Assembly (NCBI GenBank): GCA_000727475.1
Contig: KL647299.1
Location: forward strand, 2,257,943-2,321,942
Source of the DNA: Sarcocystis neurona
Taxonomy: Eukaryota; Apicomplexa; Conoidasida; Eucoccidiorida; Sarcocystidae
Direction: 5' to 3'
DNA: 64,000 bases
Part shown: piece by piece, positions 20,971-29,382 of the stretch
Layout of the letters: every line of letters begins with the position of its first letter
How positions within the stretch are numbered: the stretch's first letter is position 1
The notes under the pieces: model-generated
Seen by the model: only the letters and a program-made list of their open reading frames with translations
Told to the model about the DNA's origin: nothing
The model's database searches: none
Translations under genes and position numbers: made by a program

Positions 20971-23900
20971 CAGCGGCAGCAGAAGGTGCAGGAGGAGCAG
21001 CAGCGGCTGGGAGAAGAAGCACCGCCGCAGCAGCAGACCTGGGGAGGACAGCAGAACACCTGCAAGACGAAGCAGCGGGAGGAAGCCAGCAGCTCGAGGC
21101 GCTTCTCTTCGTCTTTTTTAAGCACCAGCAGGAGCAGCAAAGCACCAGGAGGGATGCAGCAACCGCAGCAGCTCTCGCATCTTCTGCTGGTGCCGAGCAG
21201 CGAAGCTGCTACGCTTTCTTATGAAGCAGCGGCTGCTCCTCAATCTACTTGTCCTGCAACCGATGCTGCTGCTGTACCCACCGCCAACTCGACGATCCAG
21301 CAGGCTGCTGTTGCTGCTTCAGCCTGCCCGCCTTCTGCTGCTTCTTCCGCTGACTTCCTTCCGCCTCCCGCTGCTACGAGGACGGCTGCTCGTGGTGCCG
21401 CGTCAATCTCTGCCGCTGGCGGCGTCGCCGCTGTTGCTGCTCAAGGTGCTACAGCCACAGCAGCAGTGGAACGTGGAGCAGCAGCAGCAGCAGAAGAGCC
21501 GAACGCACGTGCAACAGCAGCACAAGCCTTGTTTACTCAGACAGCAGGATCCGCAGCAGCAGCAAGTAGACCAGAAGCAGCAGTTAGTCGAGCAGCAGCA
21601 GGTCCAACTTCCTCCCCACCAGCAGGAGCGGCACCCTTGTCTTCCCCAGCAGCAGAAAATGCAACGACAGGCGCAGCGGCCTCATCTCGAGTAGCGGCAG
21701 CAGCCCCAGTAGCAGCAACAGCAGCGCATGTTATAGCAGCAGTAGCTTCTCCTGCCGCAGCAGCAACATTACGTGTAGGAGCAGCAGGCCCGTTTACAGC
21801 GGCAGCAGCAGTACCCCGACCACCAGTCGCAACAGCAGCAGCTCTACGCATTACAGCAGCCGGTCGAGGAGCAGCACCACTAGAAGAACTTACCCGAGGG
21901 GCAGAGACAATAGCAGCGGAAACTTCTTCCGCCCCAGCAACAGCGCCTGCTTCTGCAGGAGCAGCAGCTCTGTCAGCGACCGCACCGGTTCCGGTAGCGA
22001 TACACCGAGCGGCAGCGCGTTCAGCGGCAGCAACTCGAGCAGCAGTAGCAGCAGCTGCTGCGACAGCAACAAGTCCAGCGGCATCAGCAGCAGCACATCG
22101 GTCGAACACAGCAGCAGGATCAGCGGCAGGAGCTGCAGGCCCAGCAGATGCGGCGAGAGCGGGTCTGAAGGCAGCCGCAGGGCCAGCAGCAGCAGCAACA
22201 CTAATTCGAGCAGGACGAGGTGCGGCGGAGCCAGAAGCAGCAGCAAGTCGTAGAGCAGCAGCAGGCCCAGCAGCTCGACCCGAGGATACAGCGAGTTCAG
22301 CAGCAGCTGCAGCAGGACCAGCTTCCGCCTCCGCAGCAGCTTTACGAGCGGGGAGAGTTCTGCATGGGGCGGCGAATACCGCCACACGTGGGGGGACGGG
22401 TGGACGCGGGGCAACAGCCGGACCAGGAGGAGGAAGTGCTGCAGGTGGGTGGGCAGCAGGACGAACAGCGGCATGGTGGGCGAAGCGTGAGGCAACCTGG
22501 AGAGCAGCAGCACAGAGTGAGAAGACAGAAGAATCTTCCTTTATTACGGATATCTTAGCGAGGGTCCTGCTTCAGTCTGCTGCTGCTCCTCCTGCTGCCG
22601 CTGCTTCCTCTTCTTCTTCTTCATATGCTGCCGGTTTTGCCTTGCAGGAGCTGCCTGGGGGGGTCCGGCAGCAGCCGCAGTCGGACGTTAATGAGGCACA
22701 GCAGGAGCTGCTGCAGGGCGTGGACAGGACGTCGCGGCTGCGGCCGCAGAGGTCGGAGAGTGAGCAGCAAGAGGGAGCGACACAGCGGCGGCAGCAGCAG
22801 CGACCACGAGAGCTGCAGCAGCGCGGTGAGTCGCAGCAGCAGCAGCAAGGTGGGAGGGAAATAGAGAAGGAAAGCAGCTGGGGGTGGGAGAGGAGGAAGA
22901 AGCAGCAGCAGCAGAAGCTAGGAGAAGCAAACTCTCTGGACTTCCCTTCGGGTGGTGGACGCCGGCACCTGAGCTCTCGCCCGCTTTGCATGCAGCAGCA
23001 GCAGGAGCGAGACAGCATCAGCAGCAACTGCAGCAGCAACAGCAGCAGCAGTTCAGGGCGTCTCAAGCAGGACGCAGGGGGAGCGCCCCCGGGACGGAAA
23101 GGCGGTGGAAGAGGGAGAAGAAGCGGAGAACACTGGTGGAGCTGGTGGAAGGGGCTTGGAGCAGATGCTACTGCTGCATATGAAGAGAAAGAAGAAGCGA
23201 CCTGGCTGCTGTCGAAGAGACGCCGAGGTGGCCACCGCAAGGTGCTGCTGGGGCAGCTGTCGGGTTCCTCTCGAAAGAGACGCGTGTCTTTGCTGCTGCT
23301 ACTTGCTGTCGGAGCTGCTGCGACGCTGGTGCTGCTGCAGCACGCCGCGCAGAGTCTGCTGTCCTTGTGGGTCGCTGTCGACGACCAGGAAGCCGCAGCC
23401 ACGGCCCCAGGAGAAACACCAGCAAATGAGTCTACCGCAGCAGCCCCTCTCCTTGCTACAGACGCTGCTGCGCGGCCTAAAAATGCTTCCCTGTTGCACC
23501 GCCTGCAGACGAAGCACCCGGTCCTCTGCTGGCTCCTGCTGCTGCCACTTTTCTCCTGGCTCTCTCCTGCTGCCCCCCCTCCCCCTGCGCCAGCTGCGCG
23601 GCTGTTGCTGCAGCTGCAGCAACAGCAACGGCGTCGACAGGAGGAGAAGCCGCAGCAGGAGCAGCAGCAGCAGGCGGAGGAAACGTCGTTTGCCGCGGTC
23701 ATCCTGCAGCGGGTCCCACACGGCAGCGGCCGTAGAGCAGCAGCAGAAGATGGACAAGGGGAACTCGCAGCAGACATTGCTGCAGCATTTTCGTCTCCCC
23801 CGCTCCTGCTGCTCGCTGCTGACGATGCCTTCCAGGTGGCAGCAGAATCTCAGGAGGCGCAGCTGCCGCTCGAGGAAAGTTCTACTTCTCCAGTTTTGTG

Positions 23901-26148
23901 TTTCCCGTTGCTGCCGTGGCCTGAGGAGCAGCAGCAGCAGAAGCGCCAAAGTACTGCTCTTCAAGGAGACAACAACACAGCCGCAGCACGCGAGAGAATT
24001 GCCGATGCAACCTCCCGTTCCGCTGCTGCCGTTTACGCGGGTGCCTCTGCTGACGACGCCGCGAGGCCTGCTGCGCTCGCACAGCGCTTTCTGTACTGGG
24101 TCTATAGCAACAGCGCATCTGCAGTAGAAGCGGCAGCAGACGACGCAGGACCCGCAACGCGAAAGGGAGCAGCCGCAGCAGCAGACTTAGCAGGCGCGGC
24201 AGGGGACCCAGCAGCAGCAGACGAGGCAACAAAAAGAGGTGCTGCAGCAGGTGGTCGCAGACCCAGAGCAACGGCAGGAGAAGAAGTGGCAGCAGCAGCA
24301 GCAGCCGTGGACGCGGAGGGTGCGCTGCAGCATTTCGTAACGCTGAGTCGAGAGCGCGTGCAGCTGCAGGAGGCAGTGCTGCAGCAGATGCCTGCTCCCT
24401 GGCTAACAGAAAGACGCGTGTATTTTGAAGAGGAAGCGACGGCGAGAGCAGCAGCCACTGCTGCGCTTGGGGCTGCCTCGGCCTCTGTTTACCCCGGCCT
24501 TGATGCTGCTGTTGCTGCTGAGCAACGCGGTCTCTGGGACGCCCTTGTCGCCCAGGCTTCCCTATACGTACCTCACTGGCCAGCTTTTGCTGCCGGCGCC
24601 TCGTCCTCTGTTCCTGCTTCTGCTCCGTCGTCTGCTGCTACTTCTTCACCGTCTGCTGCTGCGTCTTCATTCTCCGATGCAGGCTCTTCTTCTCTTGTGG
24701 GCTCGTCGTCTTCTCTTGCTGAGCGAAGAAGAGGAGCAACAGCAGCAGGAGGGCCTGCAGCACGGTCGACAGCGGCAGCAAGAGGCAGAACAGCAGCAGC
24801 TGCGGAAGAAGCAGATGCGGCAGGAGAAGGAAGAGCAGCAGCAGGAGGAGGAAGACGCGCAGCTGCTGCAGAACCGGGTCCAGACGTAGAGCCTGCATGT
24901 ATTTCTCCTCGGCTGCTGCGCGTCCGTCCCCGCGGCACTGGTGGTAAGGCGCTGCCATCAACAGCAGGAGCCGCTACTCCTCTAGCAGCTTCGCCTGTGG
25001 CGACCGAGCATCTCTGCTCCGCTCTCGATACAAAGCATGGCGTCCGCATCACCGGGCTGCTTTCTTCTCTTCTTCAAATCGCATGCGCTACCCCTGCAGC
25101 GGCAGCGCCTTCAGCAGCAGCAGCAGCACCTTCGGTAGGAGCAGCAGGAGCTTCGACAGCAGCGGCAACGGCAGCGGGAGTCCTCGGTGAAGAAGAGAGG
25201 GAAAGAACAGGAGCCAGCCAAGAGAGGAATACGGAAGGCACCTGCTGCTGCTGGCAGCCGTCGATTTACCTGAGAGAAGAGAAGTTTTCACCAAGAGGCT
25301 GCAGACGATCTGCCTCTACAGCGGCAGCAGCAGGCACCACAGCACCAGCAGCAGCAGGCGCTGCGGCTGCAGCAACACGAGACAGGGCAGACGAGCCGCC
25401 AGGAGAGAAGCCCCGCGGCTCTCCGTCTGCGTCTGTGGGTGGCACGGCCACCTTTGTCGAGCAGCAGCAGCGGCTGAAGCAACACAGGCAGCAGATGCAG
25501 CCAGCAGTGGCAGAGGAAGCTGTCGAGGACCTGCTGGCCCACGTTGTTTGGGAAGGAGGAACCGCGCCGCTGTCTCCCCAAATTCTGTGGAGCATAGATT
25601 CATTCTTCGCCGCCCACCCAGCAGGCGCGCGTCTCCGGCTGCATGTGTTGCTGCCCCAGCCGGCAGCAGCGACCGGGGGCGAGTCGCAGCAGCAGCAGCG
25701 GGTGCGGAGGCAGGAAAACGAGGGGGAGGAGGAGGTTGCTGCGCAGCAGCCGCAGAGAAAGGGAGAAGAAACGGAGGGCAGAGGAGCATGGAAGCGGCTG
25801 TGGGACTACCTCGGCTCCTACAAGGAGGCGCACGTGACGGCGGGACAGCTGCAGAAACTGCATGCAGCAGAAGCAGCGCGCGTCGTTCACTTTGCGCAGC
25901 TTCAGCTCTTCTGGAGGAGAGGCTTCCGGCTCGAATACGTGCAGCACACAAATTTGCTCGCCTATGCTGCTGGTACGAAGTCGTTCTCTGCTGAGGAGCG
26001 TGAGGCCACAAACGACTGCCTCGCGCATTTCTGGAGACGGGAGCTTCTCCCATCCGCCGTACACGCATACCCATGTCTGCTGCCGCTCTCCTTATATATC
26101 AGTCAATATATATATCTCCAGGATAGAGACTTGTGCCTTGTTTCATAG
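20971..26148 (+). CDS. large Ala/Gln-rich protein; founder member of a tandem pair
   Basis: An open frame of 5.2 kb; the first in-frame ATG is at 21154. The first 1.5 kb is Ala/Gln repeat in which other frames look equally good. From about 22.5 kb the composition is ordinary and coding is convincing. Around codons 768 and 846 (numbered from 20986) are hydrophobic segments preceded by basic residues (SSRKRRVSLLLLLAVG; HPVLCWLLLLPLFSWL), suggesting a membrane protein. A motif of the form EE(S/T)SFxxxIL(A/Q)RV occurs at 22528 and 23677. Later blocks contain PAPWL (24.40 kb), ASVYPGL (24.49 kb), SIDSFF (25.59 kb) and GSYKEAH (25.81 kb), which recur in the same order in the ORF at 28944-30503. The last 20 codons run into TATA repeat, so the true end is probably a donor near 26.05 kb. 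Function unknown. Confidence 0.6.
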   Translation, partial: QRQQKVQEEQQRLGEEAPPQQQTWGGQQNTCKTKQREEASSSRRFSSSFLSTSRSSKAPGGMQQPQQLSHLLLVPSSEAATLSYEAAAAPQSTCPATDAAAVPTANSTIQQAAVAASACPPSAASSADFLPPPAATRTAARGAASISAAGGVAAVAAQGATATAAVERGAAAAAEEPNARATAAQALFTQTAGSAAAASRPEAAVSRAAAGPTSSPPAGAAPLSSPAAENATTGAAASSRVAAAAPVAATAAHVIAAVASPAAAATLRVGAAGPFTAAAAVPRPPVATAAALRITAAGRGAAPLEELTRGAETIAAETSSAPATAPASAGAAALSATAPVPVAIHRAAARSAAATRAAVAAAAATATSPAASAAAHRSNTAAGSAAGAAGPADAARAGLKAAAGPAAAATLIRAGRGAAEPEAAASRRAAAGPAARPEDTASSAAAAAGPASASAAALRAGRVLHGAANTATRGGTGGRGATAGPGGGSAAGGWAAGRTAAWWAKREATWRAAAQSEKTEESSFITDILARVLLQSAAAPPAAAASSSSSSYAAGFALQELPGGVRQQPQSDVNEAQQELLQGVDRTSRLRPQRSESEQQEGATQRRQQQRPRELQQRGESQQQQQGGREIEKESSWGWERRKKQQQQKLGEANSLDFPSGGGRRHLSSRPLCMQQQQERDSISSNCSSNSSSSSGRLKQDAGGAPPGRKGGGRGRRSGEHWWSWWKGLGADATAAYEEKEEATWLLSKRRRGGHRKVLLGQLSGSSRKRRVSLLLLLAVGAAATLVLLQHAAQSLLSLWVAVDDQEAAATAPGETPANESTAAAPLLATDAAARPKNASLLHRLQTKHPVLCWLLLLPLFSWLSPAAPPPPAPAARLLLQLQQQQRRRQEEKPQQEQQQQAEETSFAAVILQRVPHGSGRRAAAEDGQGELAADIAAAFSSPPLLLLAADDAFQVAAESQEAQLPLEESSTSPVLCFPLLPWPEEQQQQKRQSTALQGDNNTAAARERIADATSRSAAAVYAGASADDAARPAALAQRFLYWVYSNSASAVEAAADDAGPATRKGAAAAADLAGAAGDPAAADEATKRGAAAGGRRPRATAGEEVAAAAAAVDAEGALQHFVTLSRERVQLQEAVLQQMPAPWLTERRVYFEEEATARAAATAALGAASASVYPGLDAAVAAEQRGLWDALVAQASLYVPHWPAFAAGASSSVPASAPSSAATSSPSAAASSFSDAGSSSLVGSSSSLAERRRGATAAGGPAARSTAAARGRTAAAAEEADAAGEGRAAAGGGRRAAAAEPGPDVEPACISPRLLRVRPRGTGGKALPSTAGAATPLAASPVATEHLCSALDTKHGVRITGLLSSLLQIACATPAAAAPSAAAAAPSVGAAGASTAAATAAGVLGEEERERTGASQERNTEGTCCCWQPSIYLREEKFSPRGCRRSASTAAAAGTTAPAAAGAAAAATRDRADEPPGEKPRGSPSASVGGTATFVEQQQRLKQHRQQMQPAVAEEAVEDLLAHVVWEGGTAPLSPQILWSIDSFFAAHPAGARLRLHVLLPQPAAATGGESQQQQRVRRQENEGEEEVAAQQPQRKGEETEGRGAWKRLWDYLGSYKEAHVTAGQLQKLHAAEAARVVHFAQLQLFWRRGFRLEYVQHTNLLAYAAGTKSFSAEEREATNDCLAHFWRRELLPSAVHAYPCLLPLSLYISQYIYLQDRDLCLVS

Positions 26149-26149
26149 T

Positions 26150-26835
26150 AAATGTGCATATCTGCAGGATAGCGATATCTCCGTTATACCTCTGTCTTTC
26201 TCCAGGTATCGATAATTAAAGAGTACCGATGTGATGGACCCCGAGTCTCTCCTTCAATGAATATATATGTATTTACCATGAACAGAGGTGGAGGATGCCT
26301 CTCTCCCTAAATATATGGATTTGTATATATATATGTATGTTGCCTTTCTTTTATTCACATATATTGCCTCTCTCTCTCTCTCGTAATATATGGATTTGCA
26401 TTTATATATGTATGTATTTCTTCTCCCTCTTTAAATACAGCATGTCTATATATATGTGCCATTTCGACCTGTGTGTTATGCCTCTCTCTATATATGCATG
26501 TTTGAAAGGGGTCGGGACATTATGCCTCCCTTTACGTATATATATATGTATGTGATCGATGTATGTAGTAGGCCTCTTCTCTCTCTATTTCTCTCTGTCT
26601 GTCTCCATCTGTCGCTATACATGTATATTAATAGCGACCTATATATTACGCTTGTCTCTCTCTCTTTTTTGCTCTCTGTATATATATGTGTATACACTTA
26701 TATATGAAGTCGACGTTTATATTGTGCCTCTGTCTCTCTTCGCTGTGTCTGTCTCCCGTCTTTGTCGTTTAGTAAATGAGTAGATGTATTATTAATGTTC
26801 CTTGACATCCGTCTTCCACACCGAAGAAGTAGGGC
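26150..26835. repeat. AT-rich island with CTCTCT and TATATATGGATTTG units
   Basis: Alternating TCTCTCT and TATATATG sequence. A unit containing GCCTCTCTC...ATATATGGATTTG occurs at about 26297 and 26366. No gene is seen. It lies between the two homologous plus-strand genes. Confidence 0.75.
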
Positions 26836-26838
26836 GCG

Positions 26839-27114
26839 CTACGTAGGATATATAGAATATGGCAGTCTGTCTACTATACACACGTCACCCTGCGCGTAGA
26901 AGCATCTTACGTGTGACCAGTCGTCGAAGAAATTTTGTGTGGACGACGGACTTTCTTGCTCGAGGAGCGCCGACAGCTGCTCGGCTGCTGCTGCTGTCTC
27001 GCTGCTGTCGCTGCTGCTGCTGTCTCGCTGCTGCGGTTCTGCTGCTGCTGCTGTTCCGCTGCTGGTGTCCCTCGGTGCAGTTGCTCTTGCGCGCGCATGT
27101 GCTGCTCCTGTCAC
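26839..27114 (-). CDS. C-terminal coding segment of a minus-strand gene
   Basis: Minus frame ending at 26839 with ordinary sequence: Ala/Gln/Ser-rich, then AEQLSALLEQESPSSTQNFF and DDWSHVRCFYAQGDVCIVDR followed by a short tail. CTG on the plus strand supports minus. It is most simply the 3' exon of the gene containing the frame at 27402-28589, though the intervening 290 bases are unresolved. Confidence 0.45.
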   Translation of the reverse strand: MTGAAHARARATAPRDTSSGTAAAAEPQQRDSSSSDSSETAAAAEQLSALLEQESPSSTQNFFDDWSHVRCFYAQGDVCIVDRLPYSIYPT

Positions 27115-27401
27115 GCGCTACTGCTACTTCTACGTGCTGCTGTTGTGGGGTGGCTACCTGTGGCGCTGCTGGCGTGGAGAGCGCAGAGAGAGGTGTCGCT
27201 GCTGGTCGTGCTGCTGGTGCCGCTGCTTTCTGAGGACTCGCTTGGGGGACGGAAGTTGCTGGTCTGTCTCTTTTTCTGTTGACACTGCACCAGCTGCTTT
27301 CCTGCTGCTGCTGGTGCGCTGACGCTGTTACGCTGCGGCCTCTGCTCCGCCGCTGCTACTGCTGCTGCTGTTCTCTCTCGTACATGGCTGTGCAGATAAA
27401 G

Positions 27402-28589
27402 TCAGGGGAATGGGACACCACCAGCGCGTGTCTGCTGGCGACGCTGCCGGCACGACGCCTGTGGCCGGTGGTGCTGTGCTGCTTGTCCTGCTGCTGCTTC
27501 TCCTGCCGTGCTGCTGCTGCTACGCGTGCGGCGCCGCTGCTGCTGCTCGCGTCGTCCTGCTGCTGCTGCTGCTCGCGTCGTCCTGCTGCTGCTGCTGCCC
27601 GTGTCGCGCTGCTGCTGCTGCTGCCTGTGTCGCGCTGCTGGTGCNNNNNNNNNNNNNNNNNNNNNNNNNNNNNNNNNNNNNNNNNNNNNNNNNNNNNNNN
27701 NNNNNNNNNNNNNNNNNNNNNNNNNNNNNNNNNNNNNNNNNNNNNNNNNNNNNNNNNNNNNNNNNNNNNNNNNNNNNNNNNNNNNNNNNNNNNNNNNNNN
27801 NNNNNNNNNNNNNNNNNNNNNNNNNNNNNNNNNNNNNNNNNNNNNNNNNNNNNNNNNNNNNNNNNNNNNNNNNNNNNNNNNNNNNNNNNNNNNNNNNNNN
27901 NNNNNNNNNNNNNNNNNNNNNNNNNNNNNNNNNNNNNNNNNNNNNNNNNNNNNNNNNNNNNNNNNNNNNNNNNNNNNNNNNNNNNNNNNNNNNNNNNNNN
28001 NNNNNNNNNNNNNNNNNNNNNNNNNNNNNNNNNNNNNNNNNNNNNNNNNNNNNNNNNNNNNNNNNNNNNNNNNNNNNNNNNNNNNNNNNNNNNNNNNNNN
28101 NNNNNNNNNNNNNNNNNNNNNNNNNNNNNNNNNNNNNNNNNNNNNNNNNNNNNNNNNNNNNNNNNNNNNNNNNNNNTGCCCGTGTCGCGCTGCTGCTGCT
28201 GCTGCCCGTGTCGCGCTGCTGCTGCTGCTGCCCGTGTCGCGCTGCTGCTGCTGCTGCCCGTGTCGCGCTGCTGCCTGTGTCACTCCCTCTGTCGCAGATG
28301 CATTTCCGCTGTTAATTAGCTCTGAGAGGGCTAATTGCTGCTGCTCAGGCGTCAGCACCGTGCTGCTGAGGCAGCCAGTGGGACAGCTCTTGTGGCAGCT
28401 ACTCCTGTGCTGCCGATGCTGTTGTACTGCTGCTGCTGTTGCAGCTGTCCTGTTCGCGACTCTGCTGGGCATGCGCCTGCTGCAGCGTCTGCTGCTACGT
28501 GCTGCTGAGATTCTGCTGTTGCATGCGCCACACCTTTCCACGAAGGAGAGCGGTGCTGCTGGGGCTTTTACCTGCTGCTGTGACGCCAC
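27402..28589 (-). CDS. minus-strand gene containing a 26-bp minisatellite, interrupted by a gap
   Basis: The frame runs from 28589 (GTG, so the true start is upstream or spliced) to 27402. Its first third is ordinary: Ala/Ser/Arg/Cys-rich, then SSTVLTPEQQQLALSELINS and ATEGVTQAAARHG. It then enters repeats read as successive poly-Gln, poly-Ser and poly-Ala tracts, passes 532 N, and ends in the same repeat plus an Arg/Gln/Ala tail. Continuity across the gap depends on the real gap length. Function unknown; poly-residue tracts of this kind are common in Eimeria proteins. Confidence 0.4.
   Translation of the reverse strand: MASQQQVKAPAAPLSFVERCGACNSRISAARSSRRCSRRMPSRVANRTAATAAAVQQHRQHRSSCHKSCPTGCLSSTVLTPEQQQLALSELINSGNASATEGVTQAAARHGQQQQQRDTGSSSSSATRAAAAAARHGXXXXXXXXXXXXXXXXXXXXXXXXXXXXXXXXXXXXXXXXXXXXXXXXXXXXXXXXXXXXXXXXXXXXXXXXXXXXXXXXXXXXXXXXXXXXXXXXXXXXXXXXXXXXXXXXXXXXXXXXXXXXXXXXXXXXXXXXXXXXXXXXXXXXXXXXXXXXXXXXXXXXXXXXXXXXXXXXXXAPAARHRQQQQQRDTGSSSSRTTRAAAAAGRREQQQRRRTRSSSSTAGEAAAGQAAQHHRPQASCRQRRQQTRAGGVPFP
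27520..28290 (-). repeat. 26-bp minisatellite rotating through three frames
   Basis: On the plus strand the unit is CCCGTGTCGC followed by 16 bases of GCTGCTG. Copies start at 27520, 27546, 27572, 27598 and 27624 (left, increasingly degenerate leftwards) and at 28179, 28205, 28231 and 28257 (right of the gap). The period is exactly 26, so three units (78 bases) give a 26-residue super-repeat. On the minus strand this reads QQQQQRDTG, then SSSSSATR, then AAAAAARHG. Confidence 0.85.
27645..28176. other. assembly gap of 532 N
   Basis: An unbroken run of N inside the 26-bp minisatellite. The array probably could not be assembled through, so its true length and copy number are unknown. Confidence 0.98.
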
Positions 28590-28760
28590 CGCAGTTGCTG
28601 TTACGGGAGCGGTGCTGCTACTGGGGCTTTTACCTGCTGCTATGACGCCACTGCAGTTGCTGTTACGGGAGCGGTGCTGCTACTGGGGCTTTTACCTGCT
28701 GCTATGACGCCACTGCAGTTGCTGTTACGGGAGCGGTGCTGCTACTGCGGCTTTTATATT
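28550..28760 (+). repeat. 62-bp tandem repeat, just over three copies
   Basis: GGGGCTTTTACCTGCTGC recurs at 28561, 28623 and 28685, with a truncated fourth at 28747 (GCGGCTTTTATATTC). The 62-base period is not a multiple of three. On the minus strand every unit contains CAGCAG|GTAAAAG (donor-like) and AACTGCAG (acceptor-like). Confidence 0.85.
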
Positions 28761-28943
28761 CTTTTTTGGCGCCATTGCTGTTGCTGCTGCCGTTGCTGTC
28801 AGCTGCCACGGTAAGAGTGCTGCTGCTGGTCTTTGCTGCGCTGAGGCGCCCGCTGCTGCTGAGGCTGACGCTGCAGTTTGCTGAAAGAGCTGCTGGCGCC
28901 ACGAGCTGGTGCTGCTGTGGTTGTGTGGGCAGACACTCCACTG

Positions 28944-29329
28944 ATGGCTGCTGTCCTGAGCGGAGGACGGGAGAGCAGGAGAAGCAGCAGCGGCGTCCCA
29001 GGGGCAGCCAAAGCAGCAGCAGGAGCAGCAGCAGGAGGAGCGGCCGGAGAAGCAGAGGGACGGAAAACATCAGCAAAGGAAGCGTATCTGGACGTGTCTC
29101 GTCTCACAGATTTTAGCGGCTTCTTCGGCTTCCTGTTTCGGCGAGAGAAGGCTACGGCTGTTGCCGACATACTGCTGGCACTCGTACTATACAAAGAGGG
29201 CGGCACTGCGCTACATGCAGGCGTGCTCTCGGTAGCCTCTCTGGCAGAGCTCCCTGCTTTCCTCGTGTGCGAAAACGACTCTTTCAACAGCAGCAGCAAC
29301 AGCAGCAGCAGCAACAGCAGCAGCAGCAA

Positions 29330-29382
<53 letters not shown>

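Noticed and set aside
21537..22385. 282-codon minus frame, Ala-rich
   Set aside because: Antisense of GCA repeats; the flanking ordinary sequence is on plus.
28799..29380. Minus ORF starting with about 30 Leu
   Set aside because: Antisense of the AGC/AAC tract in the 28944-30503 gene.
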